Positions 52,274 through 59,996 of a stretch of DNA of 64,000 nt are shown piece by piece. The stretch spans positions 1 through 64,000 of the forward strand of contig CAUBIC010000010.1 of assembly GCA_958435945.1 (NCBI GenBank), given 5' to 3'. Below the pieces are notes generated by a model. It was not told the DNA's origin. It did not search any database and saw only the letters and a program-made list of their open reading frames with translations. Within the stretch, counting starts at the first letter, position 1. The number at the start of each line of letters is the position of its first letter. Source of the DNA: an uncultured Collinsella sp. GTDB lineage: Bacteria > Actinomycetota > Coriobacteriia > Coriobacteriales > Coriobacteriaceae. A program made the position numbers and the translations under genes.

Positions 52274-53752
52274 TTAGAGCATCACGCAAGCGACGGTCAG
52301 GATGATGGCGCAGACGACGGAGAGAGCGACGATGAGCTTAAGGGCAAACTTGAGCCAGGTCGTCCACTCGATCTTGGCCAGGGCGAGACCGCCCATGATG
52401 GCGCCGGAGGTCGGGGTGAACAGGTTCACAACGCCGATGGCAGAGGAGAAGATCATGACCATGACCTCGGGCGAGAAGCCGAGCTTAACAGCCAGCGGTC
52501 CCATGATAGGCATGGAGACGGTAGCCATACCAGAGGTCGAGGGGATCAGGAAGGACAGGCCGAAGTAGACCAGGAAGCTCATGGGAGCGAAGATCACGCC
52601 GGACAGGCCAGCCAGAGCATTGGCGGCAGCGTCGAGGACGTAGACGTCGAGGCCGGTGTTAGCCATGAGGACGGAGATACCACGGGCGAGGGCGATGACG
52701 AGAACAACGGACATCATGTCGGCAGCGCCGGTGATGAAGGTGTTAACGATCTGCTTCTCGGACAGGCCACCGATGATACCGATCAGGACGGCCATGAGGA
52801 AGAACCAGGTGGAAGCCTCGTCGAAGTACCACTGACCAATGGGCAGGCCGGTGATCAGGGCAGACCAGCCCTGGACGACGGCGTTACCGTCGGCGTCGTA
52901 GACAGCGCCAGCGTCGAAGAAGTTGGCGACGCCCTCGTTGAGGTCGGCCAGCGGAATGAAGCCGACGATCATGACGACGAAGGTGAAGGCAAAGGCGATC
53001 AGAACACCCTTCTGACGACCGGTGAGCTTGACCTCATTGTGAACCTCGGAAGCAGCCTTGCCGTGAGCCTCTTCGGCGTCCTTGAGCTCCTGCATCGACA
53101 GGATGGTGGAACCCTTGTCAGCCTTGACCTTCTTGGCATAGCTCATGACGAAGAAGATGGACATGGCAGTGGTAACAATCCACAGGACGGCACCGAGGCC
53201 GATGATGATGGACTGGTTGACCTCAATGCCAACGCCGGTCAGAGCGTCGACGGCAGCGCCGACGGCGAACGGGTTAACCGTGGAGCCCAGGCAGCCGCAG
53301 CCAGCGCCGAGCAGGACGGTGGCGGCACCGACCATCGGGTCGAAGCCAGCGGCCATCATGGTAGCGGCAAGCAGGGCGTAGAAGGGAACGGTCTCCTCGC
53401 ACATACCATAGGTGGTACCACCGAGGGAGAAGATGAGCATCAGCACGGGAATGAGCATGATCTCGTTGCCCTTAAGCTTCTGCACCAGAACGGCAATGCC
53501 GTTGTCCAGGGCGCCGGTCTCGGTCATCATGCCGAGGAAGCCGCCCAGGATCATAACGAAGAGGCAGACGGGCAGAGCGTCAGCGAAGCCCTTAATCGGG
53601 GCGGTGCAGAAATCGCTCAGACGGGCGGCAGTAACCGCGCCGCCGGACGTGCCGGAGACGATAACGGTAACTACTGCAACAATTGCCAGCAGAGCAAGAA
53701 GAATGGTGAACGATGAAGGCATACCGCGCTTTTTCTTAGCGGTCTCAGTCAT
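52274..53752 (-). CDS. YfcC family transporter, probable arginine/ornithine exchanger of the ADI cluster
   Basis: A 492-residue membrane protein with about 12 helices of the YfcC/DcuC-like superfamily. GGTTYGMCEETVPFYALLA near residue 110 and the late PSTSGMATVSMPIMGPLA and FTPTSGAIMGGLALA are typical. YfcC-type proteins replace the APC-type ArcD in many ADI clusters, exchanging arginine for ornithine, and the position behind arcA1-arcB supports that. The ATG at 53752 has GGGGGG at about 9 bp; an ATG three codons upstream would have none. Substrate is inferred from context only. Confidence 0.82.
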   Translation of the reverse strand: MTETAKKKRGMPSSFTILLALLAIVAVVTVIVSGTSGGAVTAARLSDFCTAPIKGFADALPVCLFVMILGGFLGMMTETGALDNGIAVLVQKLKGNEIMLIPVLMLIFSLGGTTYGMCEETVPFYALLAATMMAAGFDPMVGAATVLLGAGCGCLGSTVNPFAVGAAVDALTGVGIEVNQSIIIGLGAVLWIVTTAMSIFFVMSYAKKVKADKGSTILSMQELKDAEEAHGKAASEVHNEVKLTGRQKGVLIAFAFTFVVMIVGFIPLADLNEGVANFFDAGAVYDADGNAVVQGWSALITGLPIGQWYFDEASTWFFLMAVLIGIIGGLSEKQIVNTFITGAADMMSVVLVIALARGISVLMANTGLDVYVLDAAANALAGLSGVIFAPMSFLVYFGLSFLIPSTSGMATVSMPIMGPLAVKLGFSPEVMVMIFSSAIGVVNLFTPTSGAIMGGLALAKIEWTTWLKFALKLIVALSVVCAIILTVACVML

Positions 53753-53853
53753 AGTTCTCATCCCCCCTTCATAAATCATTTACTGATCTCGCCCGAAGCG
53801 GCTCTTCCGTGCCGTGCCTGCCGCTCGATGCGAGATTTTTACCAGATAAAGCC

Positions 53854-53883
53854 GCTCGGGGTGTTCAACAATACACCCCGAGC
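53854..53883 (-). terminator. Terminator of arcB
   Basis: An 11-bp perfect stem (GCTCGGGGTGT and complement, 8-nt loop), 17 bp past the arcB stop on the minus strand, is followed by GGCTTTATC. It may allow some read-through into the transporter gene. Confidence 0.65.
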
Positions 53884-53899
53884 GAGATGCTAGATGCAC

Positions 53900-54895
53900 T
53901 TACTTGAGCGTGGCGTACATGACGGCCTTGATGGTGTGCATGCGGTTCTCGGCCTCGTCGAAGACCTTGGAAGCGGGGCTCTCGAAGACCTCGTCGGTGA
54001 CCTCCTGCTCGGTGATGCCGAACTGCTCGCACTTCTCGGCGCCAATGGTGGTGTTGGTGTCGTGGAAGCTGGGCAGGCAGTGCAGGAAGATGGCACCCGG
54101 GTTGGCCATAGCCATGACCTCGGAGGTGACACGATACGGGGTGAGCTGAGCGATGCGCTCGGCCCAGACCTCGTCAGGCTCGCCCATGGAGACCCACACG
54201 TCGGTGTAGATAACGTCGGCACCGGTGACGCCGTCCTTGACGTCGGTGGTCAGCTTGATGGTGCAGCCGTTGGCCTCGGCGATGGGCTTGCAGGCCTCGA
54301 TGACGTCGTCGGCGGGCATGCACTCCTCGGGGCCGCAGGCCACGAAGTTCATGCCGAGCTTGGAGCAGACAACCATAAGGGAGCGAGCAACGTTGTTCTT
54401 GCAGTCGCCCATGAAGACGAGGGTCTTGCCCTTGATGTCGTAGTTGAAGTTCTCCTGGACGGTCAGGATGTCGGCGAGCATCTGGGTGGGATGCCACTCA
54501 GTGGTCAGGCCGTTCCACACGGGCACGCCGGACTTAGCAGCGAGCTCCTCGACGTCGTCCTGGGCAAAGCCGCGGAACTCGATGCCGTCATACATGCGAC
54601 CGAGAACGCGGGCGGTGTCCTCGATGGACTCCTTCTTGCCCATCTGCGACGAACCCGGATCAAGGTAGGTGACGCCCATGCCCAGATCCATGCCGCCGAC
54701 CTCGAAGGCGCAGCGGGTACGAGTGGAGGTCTTCTGGAAAAGCAGAACGATGTTCTTGCCCTCGAGATAGCGGTGCGGAACGCCAGCGCGCTTCATGTCC
54801 TTGAAGTTCTTGGAGAGCTTGAGCAGGTACTCGATCTCCTCGGTGGTGAGGTCGAGAAGCTTGAGGAAGCTACGGCCGGAGAGGTTAACACCCAT
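53900..54895 (-). CDS. arcB: Ornithine carbamoyltransferase, catabolic type by context
   Basis: A 331-residue carbamoyltransferase that, in the ADI pathway, splits citrulline with phosphate into ornithine and carbamoyl phosphate. The carbamoyl phosphate motif FQKTSTRTR, the FMGDCKNNVARSLM stretch, and FLHCLPSFHD (the HCLP motif) are present. The start at 54895 gives MGVNLSGRSFLKLLDLTTEE and follows GAAAGGAAAC; the upstream open frame is unsupported. It lies 105 bp behind arcA1. Anabolic and catabolic forms cannot be told apart by sequence alone here; the neighbours argue for the catabolic role. Carbamate kinase (arcC) is not in the window. Confidence 0.92.
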   Translation of the reverse strand: MGVNLSGRSFLKLLDLTTEEIEYLLKLSKNFKDMKRAGVPHRYLEGKNIVLLFQKTSTRTRCAFEVGGMDLGMGVTYLDPGSSQMGKKESIEDTARVLGRMYDGIEFRGFAQDDVEELAAKSGVPVWNGLTTEWHPTQMLADILTVQENFNYDIKGKTLVFMGDCKNNVARSLMVVCSKLGMNFVACGPEECMPADDVIEACKPIAEANGCTIKLTTDVKDGVTGADVIYTDVWVSMGEPDEVWAERIAQLTPYRVTSEVMAMANPGAIFLHCLPSFHDTNTTIGAEKCEQFGITEQEVTDEVFESPASKVFDEAENRMHTIKAVMYATLK

Positions 54896-54959
54896 GGTTC
54901 GTTTCCTTTCGAAAAAATGAATTACGTAAGTATTAGTGTCACCCATTTGACGGGCGAAG

Positions 54960-54988
54960 CCGGTGCGGCTGTAGGGAGACCGCACCGG
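54960..54988 (-). terminator. Hairpin between arcA1 and arcB
   Basis: CCGGTGCGG pairs perfectly with CCGCACCGG 13 bp past the arcA1 stop. There is no T-run after it on the minus strand, so it more likely processes or stabilises the arcA1 mRNA than ends it. Confidence 0.5.
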
Positions 54989-55000
54989 AAACGGAAAGAC

Positions 55001-56242
55001 TTAGAGGTCCTCGCGCCAGAAGGGCATGCTCATGCAGCGCGGGCCGCCACGGCCGCGGGAGAGCTCGGCGGAGGGCACGACGAGAAGGTCCAGGCCCTCC
55101 TTGTACAGCACGTCGTTGGTGACGGTGTTGCGGGCGTAGACGCAGATCTTGCCGGGCTCGACGCACAGGGTGTTGGAGCCGTCGTTCCACTGCTCGCGGG
55201 AGGCCGCGATCGGGTCGCCGCCGCCGCAGGGGATCAGCTTGACCTGGTCGACGCCGGTGGCGTCCTCCAGGACGTGCTCGAGGGTGTCCTCGATCAGGCG
55301 GATGTTCACGTCGCCCGGGTTCTTGCCGGCGGTCAGCTCGTAGACGCGCAGGGTGCCCATGATGGCGGGGTGGATCGTGAACTTATCGACGTCGATCTGG
55401 GTGAAGACCGTGTCGAGGTGCATGAAGGCGCGCGAGACCGGGATGTCGAAGGCCAGGATGCGCTCGACCTTGGAGTCGGAGTTCCAGAAGATGTTCTGGG
55501 CCATGACGTCGATAGCGGCGGCCTGGGTGCGCTGGGAGATGCCGACGGCGAGGGTCTTCTCGTTGATGTTCAGCACGTCGCCGCCCTCGGTGTGGAACTG
55601 GCAGTCGCGGCGGAAGTACAGGGAGACGTCCTTGTAGTCGGGGTGGTACTTGAAGACGTACTTGCCGTACAGGGTCTCGCGGTTGCGGGTGACCGAGTAC
55701 ATGCGGTTGAGGTTGACGCCCTCGCCGACGACCGCGAACGGGTCGCGGGTGAAGTAGAGGTTGGGCATCGGGTCGATGATCAGGTCGGACTCGGACTCGG
55801 AGTTGACCAGGGAGTCGAGGGTCGTGGACGCCGTGAGGGGCATGTCGATCTCGGCCTTGGTCATGCCGGCCATGGTCTTCTTGACGAACTCGAGGTTGTC
55901 CTCGATGGAGTCCAGCTTCTCGCGGACGATCTGCGGCATGTGCTGGCCGCGGATGCCGGCCTCGGCGATGTACTGGTCGGTGAACTCGGCGCGGGCGCCG
56001 GGGACCTGGTCGAACACCTCGGCGACGAGGTTCTCGAGGTAGAGCACCTCGACGCCCTGGTCCCTCAGGATCTGGGCGAAGGTGTCGTGCTCCTGCTGCG
56101 CGACCTCCAGGAACGGGACGTCGTCGAACAGGAGTCGCTCGAGCTCGTCGGGCGGCAGGTTGAGGAGCTCGTCGCCGGGACGGTGCAGGCAGACCTTCCT
56201 GAGCTTGCCGATCTCGGAAGGCACGTGCAGACCTTTCGTCAT
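55001..56242 (-). CDS. arcA: Arginine deiminase, copy 1
   Basis: A 413-residue arginine deiminase, hydrolysing arginine to citrulline and ammonia, the first step of the ADI route to ATP and acid resistance. Conserved parts include LHRPGDELLNLPPDELERLLFDD (in part), the NRMYSVTRNRETLYGKYVF segment, AFMHLDTVFTQID with the catalytic His/Asp, and the nucleophile Cys in RGGPRCMSMPFWREDL. The codons are strongly GC-biased, as in highly expressed genes. Protein and, as far as can be read, DNA are identical to copy 2 at 58205. It leads arcB and the YfcC transporter. Confidence 0.96.
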   Translation of the reverse strand: MTKGLHVPSEIGKLRKVCLHRPGDELLNLPPDELERLLFDDVPFLEVAQQEHDTFAQILRDQGVEVLYLENLVAEVFDQVPGARAEFTDQYIAEAGIRGQHMPQIVREKLDSIEDNLEFVKKTMAGMTKAEIDMPLTASTTLDSLVNSESESDLIIDPMPNLYFTRDPFAVVGEGVNLNRMYSVTRNRETLYGKYVFKYHPDYKDVSLYFRRDCQFHTEGGDVLNINEKTLAVGISQRTQAAAIDVMAQNIFWNSDSKVERILAFDIPVSRAFMHLDTVFTQIDVDKFTIHPAIMGTLRVYELTAGKNPGDVNIRLIEDTLEHVLEDATGVDQVKLIPCGGGDPIAASREQWNDGSNTLCVEPGKICVYARNTVTNDVLYKEGLDLLVVPSAELSRGRGGPRCMSMPFWREDL

Positions 56243-56324
56243 GGCCTCCTACCTTTCTTTCGGGCCCCTGTCAGGGCCGATTCGTTAGCGCCCCTCCGTG
56301 TGAGGCGTTATTGCTGACGACATA

Positions 56325-56391
56325 TTTATATCCAAAATCAATCCATACTTCCACCTCGCCCCCGAACGGTTTTATATGAGGGGTGAACGGC
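56325..56391 (-). promoter_or_regulatory. arcA1 promoter with LytTR-type direct repeat
   Basis: Minus strand: GCCGTTCAC (56383-56391) and ACCGTTCGG (56362-56370), 12-bp spacer, then a weak -35 TGGAAG (56348-56353), 17 bp, and -10 TATAAA (56325-56330), 83 bp before the ATG. The weak -35 and the repeat just upstream fit activation. The same spacing recurs at arcA2. Confidence 0.6.
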
Positions 56392-56618
56392 ATACACATA
56401 TACTTCACGCATGGCATACTTTGATTAAATAAAGTGGATTTACGTGCTTAAACGCTTTTTAACCGCAAGGTCAATTGAAACTAACCTTTGTTAAACCACC
56501 CTCAAATTGCATATTTCGCGCAACGATATGAATAGAATTCGCAATTCTTGCTGTGTCTCAACCATTTTGATTTTTATTCAGAATAAAGTTCGTCCTATTC
56601 ATTTTTGGCAAACAGATT
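56392..56618. other. AT-rich intergenic stretch, no gene seen
   Basis: This region upstream of the arcA1 promoter is markedly more AT-rich than its surroundings. It resembles the stretch upstream of arcA2 (59600-59890) in composition, sharing short words such as AATTGCATA. No ORF with a ribosome-binding site or RNA gene was recognised. Confidence 0.5.
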
Positions 56619-56648
56619 ACCGTTTACCAGACGTTGGATACCGTTCAC
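56619..56648 (+). promoter_or_regulatory. LytTR-type direct repeat between arcA1 and the aminotransferase
   Basis: ACCGTTTAC and ACCGTTCAC, 12-bp spacer, on the + strand, facing away from arcA1. It has the best internal agreement of the four sites in the window. TATAAG follows at 56660 on the + strand, but there is no plus-strand gene nearby. Confidence 0.5.
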
Positions 56649-56736
56649 CGGAAGCTCAGTATAAGGCCCGCCGAATACCCGATTGATCCTGCGTCTTCAT
56701 TTGTAACAACTTGTCTTTTCCGGCGGCAAAGACAAA

Positions 56737-56767
56737 CAGACCCGTTCCCCAAAAGGGAGCGGGTCTG
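56737..56767 (-). terminator. Terminator of the aminotransferase gene
   Basis: CAGACCCGC...GCGGGTCTG-type stem with inner TCCC/GGGA pairing, read on the minus strand and followed by TTTGTCTTTG, 55 bp past the stop. Confidence 0.8.
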
Positions 56768-56821
56768 CATTCGGTACACCTAGGGCCCAGTAAGGGTTAG
56801 GCCTTCGAGAACCTCAAGGGA

Positions 56822-57946
56822 CTAGCGATCGAACTCGGCCAGTGCCTCGCCCAGAAGCCTCAGGCCCTCGCGAAGAACATCTTCGCTCGCGCAGTAGCCC
56901 ATGCGCGCTCCGCAGGGAAGCTCAAAGCGGCTACCGGGTACCAGCAGCACTCCCCTCTCGGACAGCAGGCGCTTGCAGAACTCCTCATCGTCCTCGGGAA
57001 TATCCAGCTGGATAAACGAGGTAGACACGCCCCGCGGGGCCGTCCAGGAGACACGATGCTGCGTATCGATCCAAGCCTGTGCGATATCGCGGTTGCCAAA
57101 CACGATCTTGCGGTTGCGCTCGAGAATCTTGTCCTTGTGCTCGAGCACGTAGGTCGCCAAAGCATCGTTAAACACGCCACCGCAGATCATGGTGTAGTCG
57201 CGGTAGGTGCGGATGCGGTTGGACACCTCTTCGTCCGCAACGACCCAGCCCACGCGGGCTGCAGGCGTCGAATAGGTCTTGGACACCGAGTTGGTGACAA
57301 TGGCCCTCTCGTACACGTCGGCCATCGACATAAAGGACTCAGTGTTCTCGAGCGGCAGATACACCTCGTCGCACAGCACGTAGGCGCCCACCGAACGGGC
57401 AATCTCGGCAATCTGACCGAGCGTATCGGCATCAAGCACCGTACCGATGGGGTTCGATGCGTTATTGATGCAGATGAGCTTGGTGTTGGGGCGAACGAGG
57501 CGCTTGAGCTGTTCAATATCGGGTTTCCATCCGAGCTCCTCGCGAAGCTCCCAATACTCGACCTCGGCACCAAGCGTACGCGGGATCTCATAGAGCGGCG
57601 CATAGGTAGGCCACTCGGCAATCACGTGATCGCCGGGCCCGACAACGGCCATGATGGCGTTGAGGTTGGCGCCCGTGCAGCCATTGGTCTGCAGAATGTG
57701 ATCGGGATTGACCTCGCGACGATACAGCTTGGCGACCTCGGCCTTAAACTCCGGCGAACCCTCGATCCAGCCGTAGTTCATCTTCTCGCGATCCAGACGC
57801 TCGTAGAACGTAGCGCCGTCCTGCTCGTCGAGCGCGCGAAGCTCGCCCATGGTCAGCGATGAGATCGTCGACTGGGCAATGTCCCACGTAGCGCTCTTCT
57901 CCCAAACGTTAAGCCATTCCTCAACGCCAATTGTCTTGATATCCAT
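56822..57946 (-). CDS. PLP-dependent aminotransferase, ArcT-like
   Basis: A 374-residue fold-type I class I/II aminotransferase. The PLP lysine lies in TNSVSKTYSTPAARVGW, with INNASNPIGTVL and YVLCDEVYLPLE as the cofactor-binding loops, and the Arg in PGSRFELPCGARMGYC near the end. Aminotransferases named ArcT occur in some lactic acid bacterial ADI clusters, and its place between the two arcA genes suggests the same. The start at 57946 follows GGAG and gives MDIKTIGVEEWLNV; 14 codons further up are open but unsupported. The substrate is unknown. Confidence 0.85.
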   Translation of the reverse strand: MDIKTIGVEEWLNVWEKSATWDIAQSTISSLTMGELRALDEQDGATFYERLDREKMNYGWIEGSPEFKAEVAKLYRREVNPDHILQTNGCTGANLNAIMAVVGPGDHVIAEWPTYAPLYEIPRTLGAEVEYWELREELGWKPDIEQLKRLVRPNTKLICINNASNPIGTVLDADTLGQIAEIARSVGAYVLCDEVYLPLENTESFMSMADVYERAIVTNSVSKTYSTPAARVGWVVADEEVSNRIRTYRDYTMICGGVFNDALATYVLEHKDKILERNRKIVFGNRDIAQAWIDTQHRVSWTAPRGVSTSFIQLDIPEDDEEFCKRLLSERGVLLVPGSRFELPCGARMGYCASEDVLREGLRLLGEALAEFDR

Positions 57947-57962
57947 GACTAAGCTCCAATCG

Positions 57963-58068
57963 CTAGAACACGGGGATGATGCCGACAAAGGTCATGGGAA
58001 TCGAGATGATGCCCAAAAGGCAAAGAAGCCGTCACCGTTGGGGTATCAACGTGACCGCCTCTAGACAT
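57963..58068 (-). pseudogene. Possible remnant of a membrane transporter gene
   Basis: An ATG at 58068 behind AAGGTG opens MSRGGHVDTPTVTAS; a few bases later a different frame reads LLCLLGIISIPMTFVGIIPVF and stops at 57963. The second part looks like the C-terminal helix of a transporter. Together they could be the two ends of a gene that lost its middle. Read without a frame change, the first frame gives a 39-residue His-rich peptide (to 57949) that does not look like a protein. Position between arcA2 and the aminotransferase would suit a lost ADI antiporter. Confidence 0.35.
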
Positions 58069-58111
58069 AATGGACACCTTATCTGATGCTAATTTAGCTT
58101 ATTAGACAAGA

Positions 58112-58143
58112 ATGGGGCGGTGCGAAAACCCGCACCGCCCCAT
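58112..58143 (-). terminator. Terminator of arcA2
   Basis: A 13-bp perfect stem (ATGGGGCGGTGCG and complement, 6-nt loop), 62 bp past the arcA2 stop; CTTGTCTAAT follows on the minus strand. Confidence 0.75.
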
Positions 58144-58204
58144 TTGGAGACATCTAATGGCAGCTAGATGTTTGTATTAAGACCCGTACGGATCTTTGAA
58201 AACC

Positions 58205-59446
58205 TTAGAGGTCCTCGCGCCAGAAGGGCATGCTCATGCAGCGCGGGCCGCCACGGCCGCGGGAGAGCTCGGCGGAGGGCACGACGAGAAGGTCCAGGCC
58301 CTCCTTGTACAGCACGTCGTTGGTGACGGTGTTGCGGGCGTAGACGCAGATCTTGCCGGGCTCGACGCACAGGGTGTTGGAGCCGTCGTTCCACTGCTCG
58401 CGGGAGGCCGCGATCGGGTCGCCGCCGCCGCAGGGGATCAGCTTGACCTGGTCGACGCCGGTGGCGTCCTCCAGGACGTGCTCGAGGGTGTCCTCGATCA
58501 GGCGGATGTTCACGTCGCCCGGGTTCTTGCCGGCGGTCAGCTCGTAGACGCGCAGGGTGCCCATGATGGCGGGGTGGATCGTGAACTTATCGACGTCGAT
58601 CTGGGTGAAGACCGTGTCGAGGTGCATGAAGGCGCGCGAGACCGGGATGTCGAAGGCCAGGATGCGCTCGACCTTGGAGTCGGAGTTCCAGAAGATGTTC
58701 TGGGCCATGACGTCGATAGCGGCGGCCTGGGTGCGCTGGGAGATGCCGACGGCGAGGGTCTTCTCGTTGATGTTCAGCACGTCGCCGCCCTCGGTGTGGA
58801 ACTGGCAGTCGCGGCGGAAGTACAGGGAGACGTCCTTGTAGTCGGGGTGGTACTTGAAGACGTACTTGCCGTACAGGGTCTCGCGGTTGCGGGTGACCGA
58901 GTACATGCGGTTGAGGTTGACGCCCTCGCCGACGACCGCGAACGGGTCGCGGGTGAAGTAGAGGTTGGGCATCGGGTCGATGATCAGGTCGGACTCGGAC
59001 TCGGAGTTGACCAGGGAGTCGAGGGTCGTGGACGCCGTGAGGGGCATGTCGATCTCGGCCTTGGTCATGCCGGCCATGGTCTTCTTGACGAACTCGAGGT
59101 TGTCCTCGATGGAGTCCAGCTTCTCGCGGACGATCTGCGGCATGTGCTGGCCGCGGATGCCGGCCTCGGCGATGTACTGGTCGGTGAACTCGGCGCGGGC
59201 GCCGGGGACCTGGTCGAACACCTCGGCGACGAGGTTCTCGAGGTAGAGCACCTCGACGCCCTGGTCCCTCAGGATCTGGGCGAAGGTGTCGTGCTCCTGC
59301 TGCGCGACCTCCAGGAACGGGACGTCGTCGAACAGGAGTCGCTCGAGCTCGTCGGGCGGCAGGTTGAGGAGCTCGTCGCCGGGACGGTGCAGGCAGACCT
59401 TCCTGAGCTTGCCGATCTCGGAAGGCACGTGCAGACCTTTCGTCAT
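58205..59446 (-). CDS. arcA: Arginine deiminase, copy 2
   Basis: Second arginine deiminase, 413 residues, identical in protein sequence to copy 1 and apparently identical in DNA from the stop codon to about 24 bp upstream of the ATG (to the CGGGCC at about 59470). All frames and both strands give the same reading frames over the two copies, which supports identity at silent sites. The flanks diverge abruptly. Unlike copy 1 it has its own terminator and no arcB behind it, so it may supply citrulline and ammonia separately from the arcB unit. AGGTAGGAGG precedes the ATG. Confidence 0.96.
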   Translation of the reverse strand: MTKGLHVPSEIGKLRKVCLHRPGDELLNLPPDELERLLFDDVPFLEVAQQEHDTFAQILRDQGVEVLYLENLVAEVFDQVPGARAEFTDQYIAEAGIRGQHMPQIVREKLDSIEDNLEFVKKTMAGMTKAEIDMPLTASTTLDSLVNSESESDLIIDPMPNLYFTRDPFAVVGEGVNLNRMYSVTRNRETLYGKYVFKYHPDYKDVSLYFRRDCQFHTEGGDVLNINEKTLAVGISQRTQAAAIDVMAQNIFWNSDSKVERILAFDIPVSRAFMHLDTVFTQIDVDKFTIHPAIMGTLRVYELTAGKNPGDVNIRLIEDTLEHVLEDATGVDQVKLIPCGGGDPIAASREQWNDGSNTLCVEPGKICVYARNTVTNDVLYKEGLDLLVVPSAELSRGRGGPRCMSMPFWREDL

Positions 59447-59528
59447 GGCCTCCTACCTTTCTTTCGGGCCTTACTGGCCGAATGTATCAGCGCCCCTCCA
59501 TATGGGACGCTGCTTGCTGACAGCTCTA

Positions 59529-59595
59529 GTTATATCCAAATTCCATGCGTAATGCTACCTCGCCCCCGAACGGTCAACAAAGTGCGATGAACGGT
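59529..59595 (-). promoter_or_regulatory. arcA2 promoter with LytTR-type direct repeat
   Basis: Minus strand: ACCGTTCAT (59587-59595) and ACCGTTCGG (59566-59574), 12-bp spacer, then weak -35 TAGCAT (59552-59557), 17 bp, and -10 TATAAC (59529-59534), 83 bp before the ATG. All distances equal those at arcA1, although the surrounding sequence differs. Confidence 0.6.
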
Positions 59596-59996
59596 ATATC
59601 GCATATGATTCCCCATGATGCACTTCAGTTTCGTAAAGCAGATTTTCCTAGGTAAACGTTATTTTTCTAGGAAATCAAGCTTGAACATTCAAAGTTATCC
59701 ATGATTCAAAATTGCATAGTGAAAACGGTTTTCTGCATATAAATGACGCTTGTCCTCGATTCAACCTACATTCGATTATATTCAGCTTACTATCATTCTT
59801 ATTCATACATTCTCACCAGTTGAGTGAGGATATAGATCGCTTGCTCAAATCACCGGACGTTAGTGCTTCGGCTTGTCAGCGTAAGAAGTAGGTAAAGATA
59901 CCGTTCACGAGATACGTCCGTGCCGGCGGTCGACTAAATTGAGACAATAGTGAATTAGAGTTAGGCTACCGTCCCCTGCGGGGACTGAACGGACAG
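59596..59996. other. AT-rich intergenic stretch with a palindrome and a half-site
   Basis: No gene seen. The stretch holds an imperfect inverted repeat GATTTTCCTAG/CTAGGAAATC (59641-59675) and a single ACCGTTCAC (59900-59908) on the + strand, about 90 bp before ppk, without a second repeat at 21 bp. Confidence 0.45.

Noticed and set aside
53894..56317. Plus-strand frame of 807 codons opposite arcB and arcA1, and its counterpart at 58196-59590
   Set aside because: Open only because of the strongly GC-biased codons on the other strand; composition is Val/Gly/Leu/Asp-rich without protein character, and the same frame recurs because arcA is duplicated.
58034..58063. LytTR-type site upstream of the aminotransferase
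   Set aside because: ACCGTTGGG is followed by ACCGCCTCT at 20 rather than 21 bp, with a poor second half, and it lies inside the putative gene remnant.
59879..59908. Fifth LytTR-type site upstream of ppk
   Set aside because: Only ACCGTTCAC at 59900-59908 fits; the position 21 bp upstream reads GCGTAAGAA, which does not match.
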